Part shown: positions 49,810 through 58,386 of the stretch, piece after piece
Numbering within the stretch: position 1 is the stretch's first letter
How the letters are laid out: every line of letters starts with the position of its first letter
Origin: Sagittula sp. P11
GTDB lineage: Bacteria; Pseudomonadota; Alphaproteobacteria; Rhodobacterales; Rhodobacteraceae
Direction of reading: 5' to 3'
Assembly: GCF_002814095.1 (NCBI RefSeq)
Contig: NZ_CP021913.1
Span: forward strand, 2,638,001 to 2,702,000
Length of the DNA stretch: 64,000 nt
Notes under the pieces: generated by a model
What the model saw: the letters and a program-made list of their open reading frames with translations, nothing else
The model's database searches: none
Told to the model about the DNA's origin: nothing
Position numbers and translations under genes: made by a program

Positions 49810-50745
49810 TCAGCGGTCGGCGGCGGCCCGGCTGAGGCGGTCGTTGATCGCCACGCCCAACCCCAGATGCGGGATCGGCGAGATGGCGATGACCTTCGGC
49901 GCCTTGGCGTCGAGCTGGTGCAGGTACTCGAAGAGGTTCGCAGCCGCCTCCGTCAGGTCGCCGGACGGCGAAAGGTTCAGGTCCGCCTCCACATCTCCGA
50001 ACCCGAGGCTGGCCTCGCCCGGTTCGAACTCGATGGCGTTCAGCCGCACGGCGGCGCGGGGCGCGTAATGCGACTTGGTCTGGCCGGGGGCGGAGATCGT
50101 GTCCGAGCCGTGCCGTTCCGCAATCCGGCGTCCGAGAACATGGCCAAGCGCCTCGCGTGTGATTCCGCCGGGCCGGAGCAGCGTCGGACGGCCCGCCAGC
50201 CCGAGGATCGTCGATTCCAGCCCGACCTTGCACGGCCCGCCGTCGAGGATCGCATCCACCCGGTCGCCGAGGCTGGCCGCGACATGCTCGGCCCGCGTGG
50301 GACTGATCTGGCCGGAGACGTTGGCCGAAGGCGCCGCCACCGGCACCCCCGCCGCGCGCAAGAGGTCGCGTGCCACGGGCGCCGCGGGCATGCGCACCGC
50401 GATGGTGTCGAGCCCGGCGGTCACCAGCTTCGACACACGGGCGCCTTCGCGGAGCGGCAGGACGAGCGTCAGGGGCCCGGGCCAGAAGCTCTGGGCAATG
50501 GCCTCCGCCTCTTCGGACCACGCCACCATCGCCTTCAGCGCGTCGAGGTCGGCGAAATGCACGATTAGCGGGTTGAAACTGGGACGTCCCTTGGCAGCAT
50601 AGATCGCGGCCACGGCATGGTCGTCGCGGGCGTCCGCACCGAGCCCGTAGACGGTCTCGGTCGGGAAGGCCACGAGCCGTCCGTCACGCAGCAGGGAGGC
50701 TGCGCGCGCGAGGCCGGTGGGGTCGGGGAGAAGTCGCTCTGTCAT
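49810..50745 (-). CDS. tsaC: L-threonylcarbamoyladenylate synthase (Sua5 type)
   Basis: The 311-residue enzyme makes threonylcarbamoyl-AMP for the t6A37 tRNA modification. The YrdC domain (1-205) has FPTETVYGLGADA, KGRPSFNPLIVH and SANVSGQISPT; residues 220-311 form the Sua5 C-terminal domain with GQTKSHYAPRA. ATG at 50745 (MTERLLPD) is typical. Essential housekeeping gene, standing alone. Confidence 0.96.
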   Translation of the reverse strand: MTERLLPDPTGLARAASLLRDGRLVAFPTETVYGLGADARDDHAVAAIYAAKGRPSFNPLIVHFADLDALKAMVAWSEEAEAIAQSFWPGPLTLVLPLREGARVSKLVTAGLDTIAVRMPAAPVARDLLRAAGVPVAAPSANVSGQISPTRAEHVAASLGDRVDAILDGGPCKVGLESTILGLAGRPTLLRPGGITREALGHVLGRRIAERHGSDTISAPGQTKSHYAPRAAVRLNAIEFEPGEASLGFGDVEADLNLSPSGDLTEAAANLFEYLHQLDAKAPKVIAISPIPHLGLGVAINDRLSRAAADR

Positions 50746-50863
50746 GCGGCCCGGTTTTGACGTGGCGTTTCTGTTGCCGCCACTCTCAGCGGTCATACGC
50801 TTGTTATACGGGTCCGCTTGCTACTAGAGAGATGTGGGCTTGCCAAGCCGGAGGGGCAATTAG

Positions 50864-52552
50864 ATGACGTATCGCGCGCCATTGGGCGATTTTTCTCGCA
50901 TTCTGAAACATGTGGTCGGCTATGAACGGGTCTCGGCCACGGAACGGTTCGCCGACGCCTCGCTTGAAACCGTCGAAGCGGTGCTCTCGGAAGCGGCGAA
51001 GATGTGCGAAGAGGTCATGGCGCCGCTGCAACGCAACGGCGACCTGGATCCGGCGCGGCTGGAGAACGGCGTGGTGCGTACGTCGGAGGGTTTTGCCGAA
51101 GGGTACCGGGCCATCGCCGAAGGCGGCTGGATCGCGGCCTCGGCCGAGGAAGCGTCGGGCGGGATGGGGCTGCCGCTGACGGTCACCACCTGCGTCAACG
51201 ACATGATGTCGGGCGCCTGCCTTGCGCTGCAACTGAACCCGCTGATGACCCAAGGCCAGATCGAGGCGCTTGAGAACCACGCCTCGGACGAGCTGAAGGC
51301 GCTCTACCTGCCGAAGCTGGTGACCGGCGAGTGGGCAGGCACCATGAACCTGACGGAGCCGCAGGCCGGGTCCGACGTGGGCGCGCTGTCGACGAAGGCC
51401 GTGCCGAACGGCGACGGGACCTACGCCATCACTGGCCAGAAGATCTATATCTCGTGGGGCGACAACGACTTCACCGGGAACGTCTGCCACCTCGTGCTGG
51501 GGCGGCTGCCGGACGCGGTGCCGGGGACCAAGGGCATTTCGCTGTTCCTCGTCCCGAAGTTCCTGCCGGACGAGAACGGCGAACCGGGCGCGCGCAACGA
51601 CCTGCGGGTGGTGTCGCTGGAGCACAAGATGGGGCTGCACGGCTCTCCGACCTGCGTGATGTCATACGAGGGCGCGACCGGCTGGCTTGTCGGTGAGGAA
51701 AACGACGGCATGCGCGCAATGTTCACCATGATGAACAACGCCCGCCTTGGCGTGGGCGTGCAGGGCATCGGTGTGGCCGAAGGCGCCTACCAGCACGCAG
51801 TGGCCTATGCCGAGGAGCGCAAGCAGGGCCGGTCGGAGACCGGGACCATCCTCGGCCACGCCGACGTGCGCCGCATGCTGGCCGAGATGAAGGCCGACAT
51901 CTTCGCCGCCCGGTCCATCGGGCTGATGCTGGCCGTGGCGCTCGACATGGCGCGGGCCACCGGGGACAAGGGCTGGGCCACCCGCGCGGGCGTGCTGACG
52001 CCCATCGCCAAGGCCTTCGGCACCGACGTGGGGATCGAGGTCGCGTCGAAGGGTGTGCAGGTGCACGGCGGCATGGGCTACATCGAGGAAACCGGCGCCG
52101 CCCAGTACCTGCGCGACGTGCGCGTGACGGCAATCTACGAAGGCACCAACGGCATCCAGGCGATGGATCTCGTGGGCCGCAAGCTGATGGACGGCGGAGA
52201 GGCGGTCTTTGCCCTGATCGATTCCATGCAGAGCTACATCGAGGGCGTGAAGAGCGACATCCCCGAACTGGCCGAAGCCGCGTGGCAGGCGTCGGAGAAC
52301 CTGCGCGACGCGACGGAGGCACTTCTGGCGATGGACATGACGGACCGATTCGCCGGTGCCGTGCCCTACCTCAGGGCGTTTGCGCGGGTGCTGGGCGCCA
52401 CCGCCCATCTGCGCGCCGCCTGTGCGGAGCGCGACAGCGCCACCGAACGGCTGGCCCGGTTCTACATCCTGCGCATGCTTCCCGAGCACGCGTCGCTCTG
52501 CGCGCAGGCGCGGGCGGGTGCCCTGGTCCCGGCAGAGGACTTCGCGGCATGA
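50864..52552 (+). CDS. Acyl-CoA dehydrogenase, DmdC-like
   Basis: The 562-residue flavoenzyme has an N-terminal extension (YRAPLGDFSRILKHVVGY), MNLTEPQAGSDVGAL and the GGMGYIEE and YEGTNGIQAMDL motifs, with catalytic base Glu426. A C-terminal helical domain of about 130 residues is present as in DmdC and long acyl-CoA dehydrogenases. DmdC oxidises methylmercaptopropionyl-CoA in DMSP demethylation; its catalytic Glu is at a similar position as I recall. Several paralogues with unknown acyl-CoA substrates exist, so dmdC is not assigned. Electrons would go via ETF to ETF-QO at 61-63 kb. The next gene overlaps by 4 bp. Confidence 0.9.
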   Translation: MTYRAPLGDFSRILKHVVGYERVSATERFADASLETVEAVLSEAAKMCEEVMAPLQRNGDLDPARLENGVVRTSEGFAEGYRAIAEGGWIAASAEEASGGMGLPLTVTTCVNDMMSGACLALQLNPLMTQGQIEALENHASDELKALYLPKLVTGEWAGTMNLTEPQAGSDVGALSTKAVPNGDGTYAITGQKIYISWGDNDFTGNVCHLVLGRLPDAVPGTKGISLFLVPKFLPDENGEPGARNDLRVVSLEHKMGLHGSPTCVMSYEGATGWLVGEENDGMRAMFTMMNNARLGVGVQGIGVAEGAYQHAVAYAEERKQGRSETGTILGHADVRRMLAEMKADIFAARSIGLMLAVALDMARATGDKGWATRAGVLTPIAKAFGTDVGIEVASKGVQVHGGMGYIEETGAAQYLRDVRVTAIYEGTNGIQAMDLVGRKLMDGGEAVFALIDSMQSYIEGVKSDIPELAEAAWQASENLRDATEALLAMDMTDRFAGAVPYLRAFARVLGATAHLRAACAERDSATERLARFYILRMLPEHASLCAQARAGALVPAEDFAA

Positions 52553-53598
52553 TGGACGGCAGCCCTGGACACATCCGTTTCCCCTTCGACACCCCGCCCG
52601 CCGCGGGCGAGGCCATCGAGGTGGCCGAGGGCGTGCTGTGGATGCGTCTGCCGCTGCCGATGAAGCTGGACCACGTCAACGTCTACGCACTGGACGACGG
52701 CGCGTCGTGGACGATCGTCGACACCGGCATGAACTCCTCGAAGACGCGCGGCATCTGGGAGAGCCTGCTGGCCGGGCCCCTGGCGGGGAAGCCTGTGAGC
52801 CGGGTGCTGGTCACCCACCACCATCCCGACCACATCGGGCTGGCCGGGTGGTTCCAGGAGCAGGGGGCAGAGCTTCTGACCTCGCGCACCGCATGGCTGC
52901 TGGCCCGGATGCTGCAACTCGACCCCAACGACTCGCCGCCGCCCGAGGTGGTGGCCTACTGGCGCGCCGCGGGGATGAGCGACGAGATCATCGCGTCCCG
53001 CATGGACGAGCCGCCTTACATGTTCCGCCGCACCGTCTGGCCGCTGCCCTTCGGGGTCCAGCGGCTGAAACAGGGCGACACGCTGCGCGCGGGCGGGCGG
53101 GACTGGGCGGTCCATACCGGCGGCGGTCATGCGCCGGAGCATGTCACTCTCTGGGAAACGGACGGATCTCTGGTCATCGCCGGGGACCAGATCCTGCCGT
53201 CGATCTCGCCCAACCTCGGGGTCTACGCCACAGAGCCCGAGGCGGATCCGGTGGCCGACTGGCTCGACGCCTGCGAACGCCTGTCGGTGCTTGCGCGCGA
53301 GGATCACCTTGTCCTCGGCGGGCACAAGCTGCCGTTTCAAGGTCTGCCGGCGCGGATGGGGCAACTGATCTCGAACCATCACGGGGCGCTGGAAAGACTG
53401 GAGGATTTCCTGTCGGAGCCCGCCACCGCCGCGGGCTGTTTCCAGCCACTCTTCATGCGCCGGATCGGTGCGGGCGAATACGGGCTGGCGCTGGTGGAGG
53501 CGATGGCGCATTGCCTGCACCTCTGGCACACCGGGCGCGCCACGCGCGAGGTGACAGAGGACGGGCGCTGGCTGTTCCAGCGAGTCTTGCCGAGCTGA
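52549..53598 (+). CDS. Metallo-beta-lactamase-fold hydrolase
   Basis: The 349-residue protein has THHHPDHIGLAG, the HxHxDH metal site, then GGGHAPEHVTLW and GDQILPSISPNLGV, and a C-terminal helical domain of about 90 residues. It resembles LACTB2-like thioester or ester hydrolases. Its ATG overlaps the acyl-CoA dehydrogenase stop (ATGA), so a role on an acyl-CoA or thioester intermediate is a fair inference. Confidence 0.9.
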   Translation: MMDGSPGHIRFPFDTPPAAGEAIEVAEGVLWMRLPLPMKLDHVNVYALDDGASWTIVDTGMNSSKTRGIWESLLAGPLAGKPVSRVLVTHHHPDHIGLAGWFQEQGAELLTSRTAWLLARMLQLDPNDSPPPEVVAYWRAAGMSDEIIASRMDEPPYMFRRTVWPLPFGVQRLKQGDTLRAGGRDWAVHTGGGHAPEHVTLWETDGSLVIAGDQILPSISPNLGVYATEPEADPVADWLDACERLSVLAREDHLVLGGHKLPFQGLPARMGQLISNHHGALERLEDFLSEPATAAGCFQPLFMRRIGAGEYGLALVEAMAHCLHLWHTGRATREVTEDGRWLFQRVLPS

Positions 53599-53628
53599 CG
53601 CGCGACGACCCGCTTTCGGCCGTGGCAC

Positions 53629-53661
53629 GGGGCTTTGCCCCCCGGCCCCCCCAAGCTATCC
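53629..53661 (+). repeat. REP-like GC hairpin element, copy 2
   Basis: GGGGC-TTT-GCCCC at 53629-53641 followed by a CGGCCCCCCC...TATCC tail. It matches the element at 3710-3747 in hairpin and tail and lies between the hydrolase stop and the next gene. Confidence 0.5.
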
Positions 53662-53714
53662 TCAACCGGACGACTGAAGGAGTGCGGGCCGCGATGCTGC
53701 CCCGAGGAGGACCC

Positions 53715-54167
53715 ATGGACGACCGGATCGCGACCGCGGCCGAAGCGCACGAGAACGCGGCCATGCCGCAGCGGCGCGAGGTGCACACCGAGGAAGACAC
53801 CCCTGAGAATGCCAACGAACTGCCGGAGGCGGTGCGCAACACGCCGGTCGAACAGAAAAGCCCGGCCCGCTGGGCCTATGAGCGGCTGATCCTCTACATC
53901 AAGGCCTTCGAGGAGCGGCTCGATTCGGAGCAGGAAGTGGCCATGGGTTTCACGGGCGGCGATGCGGGCGTGCTGCGGATCGAGGGCATGGGATACTTCG
54001 ACCCGGATGTGGTGACCTTCTATGGCAGCGACCCGGCAGGCGGGCGCATGCAGCTTATCCAGCACGTCACGCAGCTGAACGTCGCACTCAGGGCGCTTCC
54101 CAAGGCCGAGAAACGCGCAGCGCCGCGGCGGATCGGTTTCCGCCTCGTGCGCGATCTCGACACCTGA
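53715..54167 (+). CDS. DUF6173-like protein
   Basis: The 150-residue protein has a disordered acidic N-terminus (1-50) and a conserved domain: SPARWAYERLILYIKAFEERL, then EVAMGFTGGDAGVLRIEGMGYFDPD, then LIQHVTQLNVALRALPK. I recall this as DUF6173, common in Rhodobacterales; function unknown. ATG at 53715 follows GAGGAGG. Confidence 0.75.
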   Translation: MDDRIATAAEAHENAAMPQRREVHTEEDTPENANELPEAVRNTPVEQKSPARWAYERLILYIKAFEERLDSEQEVAMGFTGGDAGVLRIEGMGYFDPDVVTFYGSDPAGGRMQLIQHVTQLNVALRALPKAEKRAAPRRIGFRLVRDLDT

Positions 54168-54266
54168 GCGAGGGCGCGACATTTGCGCCTTATTGGCGCG
54201 GTGACAGGGGCGAAAATATCCGCTATTCCCCTGCTTCGAAACGTGAACACCCCAAGGACAGGACAA

Positions 54267-54401
54267 ATGGCAGAGCACAAGCACGGCAGCATGGACATCA
54301 CCACGCAGGAAGAAACCTTCAACGGCTTCGTGAAGTTCACCGTCCGCACGCTGTACGTGATCCTCGCGATCGTGATCTTCCTCGCGATCTTCCGGACCTG
54401 A
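54267..54401 (+). CDS. aa3-type cytochrome c oxidase subunit IV
   Basis: The 44-residue protein is one membrane helix (FVKFTVRTLYVILAIVIFLAIF) with the conserved N-terminal HKHGSMDITTQEETFNGF of bacterial CoxIV. It is a small accessory subunit of the aa3 terminal oxidase. ATG at 54267 follows AAGGACAGGA. The other cox genes are not in the window. Confidence 0.92.
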   Translation: MAEHKHGSMDITTQEETFNGFVKFTVRTLYVILAIVIFLAIFRT

Positions 54402-54504
54402 TACCTCCACGCAACGTCGGTATTTCAAGCGCTTGACGTCACTTGAATGTGAGTTGGGCCTCGTGCATTCGTGCGTCAGAACGTGCGCGAACAGATCGGG
54501 TGGT

Positions 54505-55170
54505 ATGCTGATGAAGATGACGGAACTGACCGGGCGGGGATTTCGCGCCTGCCTCGCGCTGGTGGCGCTCCTGACCGTGGCGGCCTGCGGCGCCGGGCAG
54601 ATGTCCGGCCCGAACGCAACGCCGGAAGAGGCGGCAGCAGCCGCCTACCGCTCGCCGCTGCCGCCGTCGATTACGCTTTACACGATGATCAACAACCGGA
54701 CGAACGGCGGGGCGCACACCTCGATCATGATCAATGCGCCCAGCCAGCGCGTCGTCTTCGACCCCGCGGGCTCTGTCCGATTCCAGTCCGTGCCGGAAAT
54801 CGACGACGTTCTGTACGGCATCACGCCTGACGTCGAACAGGCCTATGAAAGCGCGCACGCACGGTCGACCTACCGCGTGAAGATTCAGCAGAAGCAGGTT
54901 CCGCCGGAAGTGGCGGAGCGCGCCCTTCGGCTGGTGCAGGCGAACGGGCCGGTCTCGGCCGCGGCCTGCACGTCGGCCACCTCGGGCATCCTGCGCCAGT
55001 TGCCGGGGTTCGAGACGCTTCCCTCCGTCCTGTTCCCGACCAAGCTGATGGAAGCCTTCGCGGAACTGCCGGGCGTCACCACGCGCGAGCTTCGCGAGGA
55101 CGACGAGGACGACAAGGACCTCGCGGTGAAGCGGATCGAGCTTGACTGGCAACAGACGAAGAACCCGTAA
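54505..55170 (+). CDS. Putative lipoprotein of unknown function
   Basis: The 221-residue precursor has a lipobox LTVAAC with Cys28 and so is likely anchored in a membrane. The mature domain holds MINNRTNGGAHTSIMINAPSQRVVFDPAGS and AAACTSATSGILRQLPGF; the conserved Asn/His-Thr-Ser run could mark a papain- or NlpC-like domain, but this is not certain. The C-terminus has an acidic patch (EDDEDDKD). Start at 54505 or 54511. Confidence 0.8.
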   Translation: MLMKMTELTGRGFRACLALVALLTVAACGAGQMSGPNATPEEAAAAAYRSPLPPSITLYTMINNRTNGGAHTSIMINAPSQRVVFDPAGSVRFQSVPEIDDVLYGITPDVEQAYESAHARSTYRVKIQQKQVPPEVAERALRLVQANGPVSAAACTSATSGILRQLPGFETLPSVLFPTKLMEAFAELPGVTTRELREDDEDDKDLAVKRIELDWQQTKNP

Positions 55171-55175
55171 GGTCG

Positions 55176-55520
55176 TCAGACCAGCCCGGGCAGGTAGGAG
55201 CCGCCGACCATCACGGCGGCCCCGGTAAACAGCGCAGCATACAGGTTGCGCGTCCATCCCCCGACCAGCAGCGCCAGCACCGCGGCGGTCAGCCTGAGAG
55301 GATCCGTCTGGCCTCCCGTCGCGGCGGGCCAGACGACCAGCGGGGCGACAAGCGCGGGGATCACCGCCACGGCGGTGTAGCGCAGGTGCCGCAGCAGCCA
55401 TTCCGGCAGCTCGCGATCCCCGATCAGTCCCAGGAACACGAATCGCAGCCCGAACGACCCGAGGCCAAGCAGCACGATCACGATCCAGAGCGTGGTGCGG
55501 TCGATCTCTCCGGCGGTCAT
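55176..55520 (-). CDS. azlD: AzlD-family branched-chain amino acid export subunit
   Basis: The 114-residue protein has three to four helices and matches AzlD (LRFVFLGLIGDRELPEWLLRHLRYTAVAVIPALV). It works with AzlC. Its ATG overlaps the azlC stop by 4 bp. The substrate in other bacteria is branched-chain amino acids or azaleucine. Confidence 0.92.
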   Translation of the reverse strand: MTAGEIDRTTLWIVIVLLGLGSFGLRFVFLGLIGDRELPEWLLRHLRYTAVAVIPALVAPLVVWPAATGGQTDPLRLTAAVLALLVGGWTRNLYAALFTGAAVMVGGSYLPGLV

Positions 55521-56269
55521 CGCGTCTCTCCCGTGGTCATCGCGTCTTCGGTCGTTTCCTCCCGCACGCGCAGGGACTGGCGGCGCTCGACCTCCGCCCC
55601 GGCCATCATGCCCAGCACGGCCCCGCAGATCAGGCCCAGATTCCAGGGCATGAAGGCAAAGAGCAGCGCCCCGGTTCCGCCGACCAGCGCCGCGATGCGG
55701 TGCGCCCCGGTGCGCATGGCCGGGCCAAGCATGGCGATGAAGGCGATGGGAAGCGCAAAATCCAGTCCCAGTTCCGGCGGCACCGCCGCGCCGATCCATG
55801 CGCCCAGAAGGGTGAATGCGTACCAGGGCGGGCAGATCGGCATGGCCACCCCCATGAAATACGCGAACTTCTGGGCCAGGGTCTGATCCGGGCGCTTCTC
55901 GTATTCGATTGCCGCCGCGGTGTAGGTCTGGTCCACAAGAAAATAGGCCGCCACGATCCGCTTGCCCAGCGGCAGCGCGCCGAGGTGCGGCGTGATGGAG
56001 GCGGAGTACATCGCCATCCGCAGGTTCACCGCCAGCGCAGAGGCCAGCACCACCACTGTCGGCGCGTTCTCCGTCATCAGTTGCAGCGCGGTGAACTGTG
56101 CGGCCCCGGCGATGACCACGACCGAAAAGCTGAGCGTTTCGAAGACGTTCAGCCCGGCCTCCGTCGCCAGAACGCCGAACAGCATGCCGAAGGGGCCGAC
56201 CACGAACAGGAACGGCAGTCCGTCGCGGAATCCGCGCCAGAAGCTTGACATCGGGGGGGCGTCAGCCAT
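55517..56269 (-). CDS. azlC: AzlC-family branched-chain amino acid exporter
   Basis: The 250-residue protein has about seven helices with SFWRGFRDGLPFLFVVGPFGMLFG and AAQFTALQLM, matching AzlC. ATG at 56269 (MADAPPMSS) is preferred; the frame extends upstream into the divergent fdhD region. Pairs with azlD; divergent from fdhD. Confidence 0.93.
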   Translation of the reverse strand: MADAPPMSSFWRGFRDGLPFLFVVGPFGMLFGVLATEAGLNVFETLSFSVVVIAGAAQFTALQLMTENAPTVVVLASALAVNLRMAMYSASITPHLGALPLGKRIVAAYFLVDQTYTAAAIEYEKRPDQTLAQKFAYFMGVAMPICPPWYAFTLLGAWIGAAVPPELGLDFALPIAFIAMLGPAMRTGAHRIAALVGGTGALLFAFMPWNLGLICGAVLGMMAGAEVERRQSLRVREETTEDAMTTGETR

Positions 56270-56318
56270 GGTCTGAACCTCTCGAAACAGGCACAGCGGT
56301 AGCGGGGAGACAGGGCAG

Positions 56319-57197
56319 ATGCAATCCGATGACGGCGAATACCTGATTGCCCCGAACCCGGGCGACGCGCGGCTGACACGCGCCGTCACTGGCGTCGACC
56401 ACACCGGCCAGCCGGTCGAGGCGCGCGTGGTCGAGGAGCGACCCCTGACGATCTACCTCAACGGGCAGGAGATCGTCACGGCCATGACCATTGGCGATTA
56501 CCCGGAATACCTGGCGCTGGGGTTCCTGCGCAATCAGGGCATGCTGGGGACCGAAGAGACGGTCACACGTGTCGATTACGACGAGGAGCTTGAGGTCGTG
56601 GTGGTGCGCACCGCCTCCCAGACGACCTACGAGGAGAAGGTGAAGAAGAAGACCCGGACCTCCGGCTGCGCCGTGGGCACCGTCTTCGGCGACATGATGG
56701 AGGGGCTGCAGGGGCTGACCCTGCCCGCGGCCGAGGTCCGGACCTCGTGGCTCTATGCGCTGTCCAAGAAGATCAATACCACGCCGTCGCTGTACCTCGA
56801 ATCCGGCGCGATCCATGGCACGGTGCTGTGCCGGCAGGACCGCCCGCTGGTCTACATGGAGGATGTCGGGCGCCACAATGCGGTCGACAAGATCGCAGGC
56901 TGGATGCTGTCCGAGCGCGTCTCCGGCGCGGACAAGATCCTTTACACCACGGGGCGGTTGACCTCTGAAATGGTCATCAAGTGCGCGCTGATGGGCATAC
57001 CCGTGCTGGCCTCGCGCTCCGGCTTCACCGCTTGGGGCGTGGAGATCGCGCGGGAGACCGGCCTCACCTGCATCGGACGGCTGCGCGGGCGGCGGTTCCT
57101 GTGCCTGTCCGGCGAAGAGCGGCTGACACGGGACGCCGACCCGGACAGCATAGACGACGAGGACCGCAAGCACCGCCGCAAGAGCGCAGGGGCCTGA
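56319..57197 (+). CDS. fdhD: Formate dehydrogenase accessory sulfurtransferase FdhD
   Basis: The 292-residue protein has ERPLTIYLNGQEIVTAMTIGDYPEYLALGFL, the active-site region RTSGCAVG and MEDVGRHNAVDKIAG. It carries sulfur from a cysteine desulfurase to the molybdenum cofactor of formate dehydrogenase. E. coli FdhD has CxxC; here the visible motif is a single SGCAVG cysteine. Followed by mobA and mobB, same strand. Confidence 0.96.
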   Translation: MQSDDGEYLIAPNPGDARLTRAVTGVDHTGQPVEARVVEERPLTIYLNGQEIVTAMTIGDYPEYLALGFLRNQGMLGTEETVTRVDYDEELEVVVVRTASQTTYEEKVKKKTRTSGCAVGTVFGDMMEGLQGLTLPAAEVRTSWLYALSKKINTTPSLYLESGAIHGTVLCRQDRPLVYMEDVGRHNAVDKIAGWMLSERVSGADKILYTTGRLTSEMVIKCALMGIPVLASRSGFTAWGVEIARETGLTCIGRLRGRRFLCLSGEERLTRDADPDSIDDEDRKHRRKSAGA

Positions 57198-57199
57198 AC

Positions 57200-57233
57200 G
57201 GTCGCGAAGGGCCTTGCGACCGGGCACGGTCGC
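57200..57233 (+). promoter_or_regulatory. Mutually exclusive hairpins between fdhD and mobA
   Basis: GCGACC at 57216-57221 can pair with GGTCGC at 57200-57205 or, with one more base pair, with GGTCGC at 57228-57233. The two stems cannot form together. Such a switch in the gap before mobA could regulate readthrough. Confidence 0.35.
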
Positions 57234-57270
57234 AGGCACCACGGGAACAGGCATCTTGGAAGGATTGGGC

Positions 57271-57891
57271 ATGAAGGCACCTGTGGGGGTGATCCTGGCG
57301 GGCGGTCAGGCGACGCGGATGGGCGGCGGCGACAAGGGTTTGCTGACGCTTGGCGACCGGACGCTTCTGGCCCATGTGGTCGAACGGATCGCGCCGCAGG
57401 TGGCGGACCTGTGCCTCAACGCCAATGGCGATGCCGTCCGTTTCGGCGCCTATGGCCTGCCGGTCGTCGCCGACAGTCTGCCGGGTTTCCCGGGGCCGCT
57501 CGCCGGTGTGCTGGCCGGGCTCGACTGGGCCGCCGTGCAGGGGGCCGACACGCTTGTCAGCGTCGCGGCCGACACGCCGTTCCTGCCCTGCGACCTTGTC
57601 CCGCGCCTGTTGCTGACCGCCGAGGGGCAGGACCACCCGCTGGTTCTGGCCGCGACCGAGGGCGATACGGAGACGCGTTCGGCCAAGGGGCGGCTGATCC
57701 GTCACCCCACATTCGGCCTCTGGCCCGTCGCGCTGCGCGACGATCTGCGTGCCGCGCTTGAGGGCGGGCTGAAGAAGGTCGTGCTCTGGACCGAAAGGCA
57801 CGGCGGACGCGAAGCCGTCTTCCCGGACGAACGTGCCTTCTTCAATGTGAACACGCCCGAAGACCTGGCGCAGGCGGAGGCGATGCTGTGA
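57271..57891 (+). CDS. mobA: Molybdenum cofactor guanylyltransferase
   Basis: The 206-residue enzyme adds GMP to molybdenum cofactor. It has the nucleotidyltransferase signature VILAGGQATRMGGGDKGLL and VAADTPFLP. The ATG at 57271 follows TTGGAAGGAT. mobB starts inside its stop (GTGA). Confidence 0.96.
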   Translation: MKAPVGVILAGGQATRMGGGDKGLLTLGDRTLLAHVVERIAPQVADLCLNANGDAVRFGAYGLPVVADSLPGFPGPLAGVLAGLDWAAVQGADTLVSVAADTPFLPCDLVPRLLLTAEGQDHPLVLAATEGDTETRSAKGRLIRHPTFGLWPVALRDDLRAALEGGLKKVVLWTERHGGREAVFPDERAFFNVNTPEDLAQAEAML

Positions 57892-58382
57892 AGCTGTACG
57901 GGATCACGGGCTGGAAGAATTCCGGCAAGACAGGACTGGTCGAACGCCTCGTGGCCGAGATCGCCGGGCGCGGCTATTCGGTCAGCACGATCAAGCACGC
58001 GCACCACAGTTTCGACGTGGACCATCCCGGTCGCGATTCCTATCGCCACCGGGAGGCGGGCGCCTCCGAAGTCATCCTCGCGTCGCGCAAGCGCGTGGCC
58101 CAGATGACGGAACTGCGCGGCGCGCCCGAGCCGGAGCTGGACGATCTGCTGGCGCGGCTGAGGCCCGTCGACCTGGTTCTGGTGGAGGGCTACAAGCGCG
58201 CACGGCATCCAAAGCTCGAATGCCACCGGGTCGAGACGGGCAAGGGCCTGATCGCGTCGGAGGACGACACCATCCGCGCCGTTGCCTCGGACACCTCCAT
58301 GTCGCTGCATGTTCCGGTGTTCAACCTCGACGACACGATCCGCATCGCGGATTTCATTCTGGGTGAAGTCGGGCTGGACTAG
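57888..58382 (+). CDS. mobB: Molybdopterin-guanine dinucleotide biosynthesis protein B
   Basis: The 164-residue GTP-binding protein has P-loop GWKNSGKT, IKHAHHSFDVDHPGRDSYRH and VEGYKR. GTG start overlaps mobA. It aids MobA in cofactor delivery. Last gene of fdhD-mobA-mobB, converging on ispE with 4 bp between. Confidence 0.96.
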   Translation: MKLYGITGWKNSGKTGLVERLVAEIAGRGYSVSTIKHAHHSFDVDHPGRDSYRHREAGASEVILASRKRVAQMTELRGAPEPELDDLLARLRPVDLVLVEGYKRARHPKLECHRVETGKGLIASEDDTIRAVASDTSMSLHVPVFNLDDTIRIADFILGEVGLD

Positions 58383-58386
58383 CCCG

